NCBI RefSeq assembly: GCF_020567525.1
Contig: NZ_JAJCVI010000001.1
Coordinates: 310,001 to 374,000 of the forward strand
Origin: Halorubellus salinus
GTDB taxonomy: Archaea; Halobacteriota; Halobacteria; Halobacteriales; Natrialbaceae
Reading direction: 5' to 3'
DNA: 64,000 nucleotides
Part shown: one piece after another, positions 58,553 through 64,000 of the stretch
Layout: every line of letters starts with the position of its first letter
Numbering within the stretch: position 1 is the stretch's first letter
Position numbers and translations under genes: made by a program
The notes under the pieces: generated by a model
Seen by the model: the letters and a program-made list of their open reading frames with translations, nothing else
What the model was told of the DNA's origin: nothing
The model's database searches: none

Positions 58553-59515
58553 CTAGAGCCAGGGTTCGCGGTCGACCTGGAACGCGTCGTCTTCGTCGTC
58601 GAGGGAGTCACCGGAGCCGCCGGGGTCGTCGGTGCCTTCAGGGGCGTCGTCGGCCTGCTCGGCGTCGTTGCCGCCGTCGGTCGCGGGGACCGCGCCGCCG
58701 GCGTCCGGCGTGGTGTTCGCGTCAGCGGGCGCGTCCGCGGAGACGCGACTGGTGGCGTCCGGTTCGAACGCGAACAGCGCCGTGACGGCGACGACGAGGA
58801 GTGGTGCGCTCCCGACGTTCACGCCGAGTGGCATGATGGAGACCGCGAGGAGGCCGAGGGCGACGGCGCTCCCGAACCGGAAGCGGTCGATGGCCATCCG
58901 TGCGCGGAGGTGTGGTGCGAGGAGCGCGGTCGCGAGTGCGAACGCGGTGCCGACGATCGCGCTGCCGGCGGCGAGCACGACGAGCGTCTGGTCGGTGGAC
59001 ACCGCGAACTGTGGGTTCGAGAGGTCGACGCTCGCGATGAGGCCGGCGCCGACAATCACCGCTGGGCGGGGGAGGTACTCGCCGATGCGGGCGCTCGCGG
59101 TCTTCGCGGCGATCGCGATGATGACGAGTGCCGCGAACCGCTCGAAGATGTGGAGCTGGAGGATGCTCGCGAGCGTCGGCGCGATGGCGGCTTCGACGGC
59201 GGCACCGAGCGTGATGAGGGTGCCGACGACGAGGATGGTGCGGACGCGCTCCATGCGCGTGCCGCTCATCTCGGCGAGGACGACTGCGACGGTCGCGCTC
59301 CCGCCGAAGACGAGGAGGCCGACCTGGACGATGCCGATGGGGAGGGCGCCGACGACCGGGAGCGGGCCCGTGCTCTCTTCGAGTGCGCCTGCGAGGACGA
59401 GCGCGGGGAAGATTCCGTCGAGGAGCGGGAGCGCCATGACGGTCGCCAGCAGCTTCGCGTCGCCGCCGACGAGGCCTTCGAGCTTGAGGGCGATGGGGTG
59501 CCGACTCGTGCTCAT
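58553..59515 (-). CDS. Haloarchaeal membrane protein (DUF5794-like)
   Basis: A 320-residue protein with about eight hydrophobic segments and an acidic C-terminal tail (~260-320) rich in Asp, Gly and Ala. The N-terminus has KLEGLVGGDAKLLATVMALP and LLDGIFPALVLAGALEESTG, conserved features of a haloarchaea-restricted family of unknown function. ATG 59515 is used and overlaps the stop of a small upstream ORF (ATGA), so both may be co-translated. Confidence 0.82.
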   Translation of the reverse strand: MSTSRHPIALKLEGLVGGDAKLLATVMALPLLDGIFPALVLAGALEESTGPLPVVGALPIGIVQVGLLVFGGSATVAVVLAEMSGTRMERVRTILVVGTLITLGAAVEAAIAPTLASILQLHIFERFAALVIIAIAAKTASARIGEYLPRPAVIVGAGLIASVDLSNPQFAVSTDQTLVVLAAGSAIVGTAFALATALLAPHLRARMAIDRFRFGSAVALGLLAVSIMPLGVNVGSAPLLVVAVTALFAFEPDATSRVSADAPADANTTPDAGGAVPATDGGNDAEQADDAPEGTDDPGGSGDSLDDEDDAFQVDREPWL

Positions 59516-59712
59516 CGATGTTCGTAGGGGGCGTCACCCGTGCCCGAGTGGGTGTGATGCGAGCGAGTGCCGGCGGCGTCGGTGGCGGGTGCTCGCGGGA
59601 ATCCGAACGGGAGGGCTTTCGCTACGAGTTCCATCGGGAGTGTAAAGCGGGCGGTCGAGTCGGTCGACGTCTGCCCGGCGATACACGTTGCGGTGGAGTT
59701 CGTAGCCAGCAT
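59512..59712 (-). CDS. Possible small ORF upstream of the DUF5794-like gene
   Basis: A 66-residue ORF (MLATNSTATCIAGQTSTDST ... DAPYEHR). In favour: ATG 59712 lies ~30 bp after a TATA-like GCTTAACCCCCG and its stop overlaps the next start by 4 bp. Against: low acidity, His/Thr/Pro-rich end, and no recognisable fold. It may be a real small leader gene or chance. Confidence 0.4.
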   Translation of the reverse strand: MLATNSTATCIAGQTSTDSTARFTLPMELVAKALPFGFPRAPATDAAGTRSHHTHSGTGDAPYEHR

Positions 59713-60012
59713 ACGCGTTAACGAAATGGGTTTCGGGGGTTAAGCGTTGTGTGAGATGTGCCCGCAAACTCCAACGGGGCGTTCTCCGCGTACAAGTACC
59801 CTGGTTACGGTCCGGTGTTTTGTTTGGTATTATGCCGATGATTGGTAACTGGAACGTAATCGTCGGTTGCTGTGGACGACGAGACGGGGCGTCTTCGAGT
59901 CGTTCGCCGCTCGCGCGCAGGGCCGAATCCGGTGTTCCTCGGGGCGTGAGACCGTCTTGCACGCCGCTGGCTGTCTCGCAAACCTTTAGTTGCGCCCGTT
60001 CGGACGGTTTAC
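59713..60012. other. Divergent promoter region before guaB
   Basis: The segment holds two promoters. On the minus strand GCTTAACCCCCGAAACCC serves the DUF5794-side genes. On the plus strand CGCAAACCTTTAGTTGCGC about 26-30 bp before ATG 60013 is a TATA-like box for a leaderless guaB transcript. AT-rich DNA (GTTTTGTTTGGTATTATGCC, 59817-59836) in the middle is of unknown role. No gene is seen. Confidence 0.6.
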
Positions 60013-61512
60013 ATGGCGAACGACGTTCCCCCCGACGGTACGTTCTCGGAGAAACTGCGCGTCCCAGAGGCGTTGACGTTCGACGACGTGCTCCTGCGAC
60101 CGAAGGAGAGCCGCGTCGAACCGGACGAGGCGGACCTGACGTCCAGCGTCTCGAAGAACGTCGAGCTCCCGACGCCCGTGCTCTCGGCGGCGATGGACAC
60201 CGTGACCGAAGCGGACCTCGCCATCGCGATGGCACGACACGGCGGGCTCGGCGTCATCCACCGGAACCTCGACGTCGACGAGATGGCGCGACACGTCGAG
60301 AAGGTCAAGCGGGCCGACGAACTCATCATCCGTGACGTCGTGACGGTTCGCCCCGAGCAGACGGTTCGCGAGGTCGACGAGCTGATGGCGCGCGAGGGCG
60401 TCAACGGCGCACCCGTCGTGAACGAGGACGACGAGGTCCTCGGTATCATCTCCGGGACGGACATCCGCCCGTACCTGGAGGTCGGCGAGCAGGACAACGT
60501 CGAGGAGGCGATGACGGAGGAGGTCGTCACCGCTCGCGAGGACACGAGTGCGCGCGAAGCGCTCGAGTTGATGTACGAGCACAAGATCGAGCGCGTTCCC
60601 ATCGTCGACGACGACGAGCGTCTCGTCGGGCTGTTGACGATGCAGGGCATCCTCCAGCGTCGCGAGTACGACAACGCGGCACGCGACGACGAGGGTCGGC
60701 TGCGCGTCGGTGCGGCGGTCGGGCCGTTCGAGACCGAGCGCGCGCTCGCCATCGACGAGGCGGGCGTCGACGTGGTGTTCATCGACTGTGCGCACGCCCA
60801 CAACTTGAACGTCGTCGACGGGGCACGCGAGATCAAGGAGTCCGTGGACGCGGACGTCGTCGTCGGGAACATCGGGACTCGCGAGGCCGCCGAGGACCTC
60901 GTGGGCTTCGCTGACGGCCTGAAGGTCGGTATCGGGCCGGGCTCTATCTGTACGACGCGCGTCGTGTCCGGGGCGGGGATGCCCCAGATCTCGGCGGTGG
61001 CGCAGGTCGCTGACGTCGCGAGCGAGCACGGGGTGCCCGTCATCGCGGACGGCGGCATCCGGTACTCGGGTGACGCCATCAAGGCGATCGCGGCTGGTGC
61101 TGACACGGTGATGCTCGGGTCGTACTTCGCGGGGACGGCGGAGGCGCCCGGGCGGGTCGTGAAGATGAACGGGAAGAAGTACAAGCAGTACCGCGGGATG
61201 GGGAGCGTCGGTGCGATGCAGTCGGGCGACGACGAGAACCGCTATCTGAAGGAGGAACCCGAGCAGGAGGAGGATTACGTGCCGGAGGGCGTGGAGGCGG
61301 CGACGCCGTACAAGGGCCCGCTCCGGGACGAACTCCACCAGCTCGCCGGCGGGATGCAGTCCGGGATGGGGTACGTCGGTGCCGAGACCGTCCCCGAGTT
61401 CAAGGAGCGGTCGGAGTTCGTCCGCGTCTCCTCGGCCGGGCAGGCGGAGAGTCACGCGCACGACGTCGTCATCACGGACGAGGCACCGAACTACAGCCCC
61501 GACAGTAGCTGA
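60013..61512 (+). CDS. guaB: Inosine-5'-monophosphate dehydrogenase
   Basis: A 499-residue TIM-barrel enzyme that oxidises IMP to XMP in guanine nucleotide synthesis. N-terminal ALTFDDVLLRPKESRVEPDE, AAMDTVTEADLAIAMARHGG; two CBS domains (about 100-215, IIRDVVTVRPEQTVREVDEL, MTEEVVTAREDTSAREALEL) that bind regulatory nucleotides; the catalytic loop GIGPGSICTTRVVSGAGMPQ with active-site Cys; GGIRYSGDAIKAIAAGADTV and the flap MGSVGAMQSGD with KGPLRDELHQLAGGMQSGMG. ATG 60013 and length are normal. It is probably monocistronic. Confidence 0.97.
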   Translation: MANDVPPDGTFSEKLRVPEALTFDDVLLRPKESRVEPDEADLTSSVSKNVELPTPVLSAAMDTVTEADLAIAMARHGGLGVIHRNLDVDEMARHVEKVKRADELIIRDVVTVRPEQTVREVDELMAREGVNGAPVVNEDDEVLGIISGTDIRPYLEVGEQDNVEEAMTEEVVTAREDTSAREALELMYEHKIERVPIVDDDERLVGLLTMQGILQRREYDNAARDDEGRLRVGAAVGPFETERALAIDEAGVDVVFIDCAHAHNLNVVDGAREIKESVDADVVVGNIGTREAAEDLVGFADGLKVGIGPGSICTTRVVSGAGMPQISAVAQVADVASEHGVPVIADGGIRYSGDAIKAIAAGADTVMLGSYFAGTAEAPGRVVKMNGKKYKQYRGMGSVGAMQSGDDENRYLKEEPEQEEDYVPEGVEAATPYKGPLRDELHQLAGGMQSGMGYVGAETVPEFKERSEFVRVSSAGQAESHAHDVVITDEAPNYSPDSS

Positions 61513-61539
61513 AGCGTCGACCCCGGGAGGTCCCGTTCG

Positions 61540-61617
61540 TTCTCTCGCATTCGTCTGTTCTTTCTCATTCGTCTGTTCTCTCGCATTCGTCTGTTCTTTC
61601 TCATTCGTTCATTCTCC
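61540..61617. repeat. Four 18-bp tandem repeats after guaB
   Basis: Units TTCTCTCGCATTCGTCTG and TTCTTTCTCATTCGTCTG alternate at 61540, 61558, 61576 and 61594, so the higher unit is 36 bp repeated twice, with a 6-bp end. Being pyrimidine-rich on the plus strand and just after a stop codon, it may act in transcription termination of guaB. Confidence 0.85.
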
Positions 61618-61731
61618 AGCGCCACGCGCGTTCCGGGCTTGGACTTCGAGGTCGTGTTCGAGCCGACACCCACCCCAATCGTGAGTGGTGGTAACAATTA
61701 ACACACTTGGTCGCGTAGTTCGACGCGGACC

Positions 61732-61890
61732 ATGAGCGTACTCGACTCCATCCGCGACGCCCTCGGCGGCGGGACCGAAGCCCCCGAGAACGACGTCCAC
61801 TACCGGTGCGAGTTCTGCGACAGCGAGTTCGAGACCGCGTACAGCTTCTGCCCCGACTGCGGGAGCGAACGCATCGCAGAGGTCGCCTAA
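61732..61890 (+). CDS. Small double-CxxC zinc-ribbon protein
   Basis: A 52-residue protein. An N-terminal helix MSVLDSIRDALGGGTEAPEN is followed by HYRCEFCDSEFETAYSFCPDCGSE, with four Cys for one zinc (CEFC/CPDC). A TATA-like CAATTAACACAC lies ~35 bp before ATG 61732. Haloarchaea have many such micro-zinc-fingers, some needed for biofilm or swarming; this one is not assigned. Confidence 0.75.
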   Translation: MSVLDSIRDALGGGTEAPENDVHYRCEFCDSEFETAYSFCPDCGSERIAEVA

Positions 61891-61912
61891 CCACCACCCG
61901 CACTCCAGCGAG

Positions 61913-62029
61913 TCACCGAGCGGTCGGTTCCCGCAGTTGCGTCGACGTCTCCGAACGAACCGTCACGCAGTACACGCCACCGACGACGAGAAGGAAGCCG
62001 ACGACGCCGATAGCCGCTTCGCTCCTCAC
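61913..62029 (-). CDS. Doubtful 38-residue membrane peptide or gene remnant
   Basis: From GTG 62029 the minus frame reads a basic start (VRSEA), a hydrophobic helix AIGVVGFLLVVGGVYCV and a polar tail TVRSETSTQLREPTAR. The hydrophobic helix argues for coding; the lack of a good start and the neighbouring tRNA remnants argue for a truncated gene. Upstream in frame the sequence runs to a stop inside the second tRNA-Lys fragment. Confidence 0.35.
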   Translation of the reverse strand: MRSEAAIGVVGFLLVVGGVYCVTVRSETSTQLREPTAR

Positions 62030-62095
62030 GTTCGGTTTCCGAAACGCAAGCGCTTCGACGTCCTGCTCACTTCGTTCCCAGGACCGTCACAGAAG

Positions 62096-62120
62096 CGGGC
62101 CGGACGGGAACTCGAACCAC
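62096..62120 (-). repeat. Decayed tRNA-Lys 3' fragment (outer copy)
   Basis: Minus strand GGTTCGAGTTCCCGTCCGGC followed by CCG: T-loop and acceptor 3' strand with G discriminator, as in archaeal tRNA-Lys, but with a broken T-stem. The first 14 bases of the pair (AGAAGCGGGCCGGA on plus, 62091) recur exactly 120 bp on at 62211. Confidence 0.6.
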
Positions 62121-62215
62121 GGTCGCAGCAAGCTGCTCCCTGATTCAATTCCTTCGTGACGTTCCGCGCGGCGCGGACTCCTCGCTCCGCTCGTCGTGTT
62201 GCGTCGCGAGAGAAG

Positions 62216-62240
62216 CGGGCCGGAAGGGAATTGAACCCCT
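62216..62240 (-). repeat. tRNA-Lys 3' fragment, candidate integrase attachment site
   Basis: Minus strand AGGGGTTCAATTCCCTT then CCGGCCCG gives a complete T-arm and the 3' acceptor strand with discriminator G. The 5' half that would pair (GGGCCGG) is absent nearby, so it is a 3'-end fragment. Archaeal tRNA-Lys genes typically begin GGGCCGG and end CCGGCCCG. The integrase gene starts ~380 bp away, so it is a good att candidate. Confidence 0.65.
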
Positions 62241-62292
62241 AATGATAAGTTCGAATCGCGGCACAGCGCCGCGATTCGCTCCTTATCATAAG
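62239..62292. other. Nested hairpin next to the tRNA-Lys fragment
   Basis: Inner arms CGAATCGCGGC (62252-62262) and GCCGCGATTCG (62268-62278) are perfect 11-bp complements around a 5-nt loop. Outer arms CTAATGATAAG (62239-62249) and CTTATCATAAG (62282-62292) are complementary with one mismatch. The structure directly abuts the tRNA T-arm fragment. It could be a terminator, a recombination-directing structure or part of an RNA. Confidence 0.7.
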
Positions 62293-62618
62293 CATTCGCT
62301 CACGTCGCACGGCGACGTTCGCGAATACCCTGACCGCTTTCGCGGGTCGCTCCCTGCCGGGCATCCAGTAGGTGCCGGGCGGGGTGCGCTTCCACGCCGA
62401 AAAGACTCAGTTCCGGGCCTGCGGCGCTTCGCGCCGTTCCGGGCTCCTGACCTAGAAGAGTCGATCTCCCGCGCGTTTCGAGCTACAAACCCCTGCAAAG
62501 CGGGTTCGCACACTCGGACGCGTGGCGAGTATCGGACACCCAGACCCTCGAAGAGACCTCACATCGGGGCCTCGCAAAGGAACCGGGAATGGCTGTCGTC
62601 CTGCGACAGGACAAGAAC

Positions 62619-63659
62619 ATGACCGACGACCTAGAGCCCATCGGGCCACGAGAAGCCCTCGAACTGTACGCCAAAGACCGCGACATAGCAACGTCGACCG
62701 AGCGCGCCCACCGTCGGCGCATCGGCCGGCTCGCCGCGTGGTGCGAGAGTCAAGGTATAGACAACCTCAACAACATCAACGGTCGGAAGCTGCACCGGTT
62801 CAAGATCGACGCGTTCGAATCGAAGGACAACGGCGGGAACTACTCTCGGGAGACCATCCGGAGCGTGATGGACACCATCCGCGTCTTCATCCGTTGGTGC
62901 GAGTCCATCGACGCCGTTCCACAGGGCACCAGTGAGAAGGTGCAATCACCCTCGCCGGAGAACACGCGTACCGAAACGCTCGATGCGGAACGCGCAGGAC
63001 AGATCCTCCGCTACCTGCACGAGTACGAGTACGCGAGCCATCGTCACTGCCTCATCGAAGTCTTCTGGCACACTGGCCTTCGGCTCGGCGGCGTTCACGG
63101 TCTCGACGTCGACACGGTTCACCTCGACGAGAACTACGTCGAACCGCTCCACCGGCCCGAAGAAGACACCCCACTCAAGAACGGCGAGGCCGGCGAACGA
63201 CTGGTCAACATCTCCGAAAGCACCTCTCAGGTCATCGCCGACTACATCGAGAACAACCGCCACGACGTCAATGACGACTACGGCCGGGAACCGCTGTTCA
63301 GTAGCCGATACGGTCGTCGTGCCAAAACCAACCTCCGCGAGATAGTGTACGCCGTCACCTGCCCCTGCACGTACACGAACGAGTGCCCCCACGGCCGAAC
63401 GATCAGCGAGTGCGAGGCCACGGCTCGGAAGGATCAGGCATCGAAGTGTCCGTCTTCCCTCTACCCGCACGCGTTCCGACGTGGCAGCATCACGCACCAC
63501 CTGCGTGAGGACATGCCGAAACATCTCGTCTCGGATCGGATGGACGTGAACTCCGAGACGCTCGACAAACACTACGACACGCGTTCGGACAAGGAGCGGA
63601 TGAACCAACGGCGAGACTACCTCCCCTCGAACAACGACCCGAACCGTCGAGAAAAGTAG
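62619..63659 (+). CDS. Tyrosine recombinase / integrase
   Basis: A 346-residue integrase. The N-terminal SAM-like DNA-binding domain (about 5-100) is followed by the catalytic domain with the first Arg in EVFWHTGLRLGGVHGLDVDT (~155), a Cys-rich insertion typical of haloarchaeal phage/plasmid integrases (CPCTYTNECPHG ... SECEATARKDQASKCPSS), the H-x2-R box YPHAFRRGSITHHL (~285) and the nucleophile Tyr in SETLDKHYDTRS (~315). All catalytic residues are present, so it may be active. ATG 62619 is favoured; ATG 62589 adds ten residues. Confidence 0.93.
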   Translation: MTDDLEPIGPREALELYAKDRDIATSTERAHRRRIGRLAAWCESQGIDNLNNINGRKLHRFKIDAFESKDNGGNYSRETIRSVMDTIRVFIRWCESIDAVPQGTSEKVQSPSPENTRTETLDAERAGQILRYLHEYEYASHRHCLIEVFWHTGLRLGGVHGLDVDTVHLDENYVEPLHRPEEDTPLKNGEAGERLVNISESTSQVIADYIENNRHDVNDDYGREPLFSSRYGRRAKTNLREIVYAVTCPCTYTNECPHGRTISECEATARKDQASKCPSSLYPHAFRRGSITHHLREDMPKHLVSDRMDVNSETLDKHYDTRSDKERMNQRRDYLPSNNDPNRREK

Positions 63660-63883
63660 TCACGCCCCGGAACCGCTTCGCTAAGCATCATCAGCTATTC
63701 TTTCTTTGGTTTTCTCTCCCCGCGAGTGATCCGCACAGTTCCTGAACAACCAATGACTGCCATACGCGCTCAATTACACTGGCTTGTTGACGGGTACTCA
63801 ACTAACCACTGGCGACGAGTGCTCTCTATCAGTTCCATTCTCAGTGCGCAAACTACTTGTCTATACTCCAACCTGCTAAAGTC

Positions 63884-64000
63884 ATGCGTGATTTATCAAT
63901 ACCACGTCGAGATTTTTTAGACTCAATTGTTTTTGGTGGTTTGGCATCTGGAGTCCTAAGCGAAATCTCATGGAAAAGTCCAGATGATTTGCGAAGCATC
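63884..64000 (+). CDS. Start of a Tat-signal protein gene in AT-rich DNA (3' end outside window)
   Basis: From ATG 63884 the frame stays open to the window end (39 codons). It begins MRDLSIPRRDFLDSIVFGGL, a twin-arginine signal (PRRDFL) with a hydrophobic stretch. Codon use is AT-rich (TTA, ATA, TTT, GGT), unlike the rest of the window, which suggests acquisition with the integrated element. The 224 bp before it (63660-63883) is also AT-rich and shows no gene. Confidence 0.55.
   Translation, partial: MRDLSIPRRDFLDSIVFGGLASGVLSEISWKSPDDLRSI

Larger units (their letters stand above)
61891..62618. other. Low-coding segment with tRNA-Lys remnants and stem-loops
   Basis: About 730 bp without a large gene. 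It contains a doubtful 38-residue membrane ORF (61913-62029, minus), two tRNA-Lys 3' fragments, the shared tRNA flank motif (62189-62210), a nested perfect hairpin (62239-62292) and further stem-loops around 62294-62326, 62331-62347 and 62419-62435. A plus frame 62242-62622 is open but has no haloarchaeal composition and lies over the hairpins. The segment looks like the junction of an integrated element. Confidence 0.6.
62213..64000. mobile_element. Left end of a tRNA-Lys-integrated element (continues outside window)
   Basis: A tRNA-Lys 3' fragment, a hairpin-rich segment, a tyrosine integrase pointing inward and then clearly AT-richer DNA (63660-64000) mark one end of an integrative element. 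The other att copy and an intact tRNA-Lys would be expected to the right, beyond the window. The boundary near 62213 is inferred from the fragment, not proven. Confidence 0.6.

Noticed and set aside
62239-62470. SRP (7S) RNA or RNase P RNA
   Set aside because: The conserved SRP helix 8 GGAA/AGCAG pattern and RNase P conserved cores were not found despite GGTCAGG-like pieces.
62213-62480. Complete tRNA-Lys with a large intron on the minus strand
   Set aside because: No 5' half starting GGGCCGG and no anticodon arm could be found; only the T-arm and acceptor 3' strand match.
62242-62622. 126-residue plus-strand ORF before the integrase
   Set aside because: Overlaps strong hairpins, has a basic Arg/Ser/Pro composition and no motif.
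1-64000. Hundreds of long open frames antisense to or shifted from the genes, mostly Arg/Pro/Ser/Gly-rich
   Set aside because: They are by-products of very GC-rich third positions. They lack acidic composition, motifs and start signals.

Overview
The window is chromosomal DNA of a halophilic archaeon (class Halobacteria). The evidence is the very high GC content with GC-rich third positions, strongly acidic proteins rich in Asp, Glu and Val, leaderless starts 25-35 bp behind TATA-like boxes, Tat lipoproteins with a twin-arginine plus lipobox, halocyanins, a type III RuBisCO, ribosomal protein L10e, archaeal MBF1 and an intron-containing tRNA-Trp. The genus cannot be fixed from the sequence alone.

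Layout. 1-5.1 kb (all minus): a membrane protein cut by the window edge, MBF1, an overlapping hisC / adenylate-kinase / CDP-alcohol phosphotransferase run, and HflX. 5.4-12 kb: a degenerate STAND/ORC-like protein overlapping an MscS channel, a GMC oxidoreductase with its small Tat partner behind an iron-box-like palindrome, an FAH-family hydrolase, an M20 peptidase and tRNA-Glu with a decayed second copy of its 3' end. 12.3-22 kb: an NhaC antiporter, two divergent peptide-type ABC permeases around a palindrome, L10e, a membrane wHTH protein, a 7TM/PAS histidine kinase and sucCD. 22.1-26.5 kb: three consecutive genes for very acidic, low-complexity proteins with amphipathic C-terminal tips; this is the best candidate here for an undescribed system. 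26.6-34.9 kb: a Gfo/Idh/MocA dehydrogenase, an APH-like protein, a HAD phosphatase, RuBisCO, an acyl-CoA dehydrogenase, a DUF457-type protein and a second MscS channel. 35-37.8 kb: a copper-related cluster of two intact halocyanins, one broken halocyanin, a CopZ-like chaperone and an Lrp/TRASH regulator. 37.9-49.3 kb: an AhpD-like protein, a UDG-like protein, a J-domain membrane protein, DNA polymerase IV, an aldo-keto reductase, HAD proteins, a two-gene unknown operon, two amino-acid-type oxidoreductases, VanZ-like and GNAT proteins. 49.4-57.7 kb: a UbiA/lycopene-cyclase fusion, a Tat lipoprotein, a second HAD paralogue, a ring-cleaving dioxygenase / maleylacetate-reductase-like operon behind a 24-bp perfect palindrome, and an orphan fumarate-reductase-type flavoprotein. 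57.7-61.9 kb: intron-containing tRNA-Trp, two haloarchaeal families of unknown function, guaB and a small zinc-ribbon gene. 61.9-64 kb: tRNA-Lys 3'-end fragments, a hairpin-rich segment, a tyrosine integrase and AT-richer DNA, which together look like the left end of an integrated element running out of the window.

Most genes are housekeeping or accessory metabolism. Recurrent themes are copper/redox periplasmic proteins, osmotic release channels, and repeated evidence of integration at the 3' ends of tRNA genes (Glu, Trp, Lys), where degenerate T-arm copies and a shared flanking motif are found.
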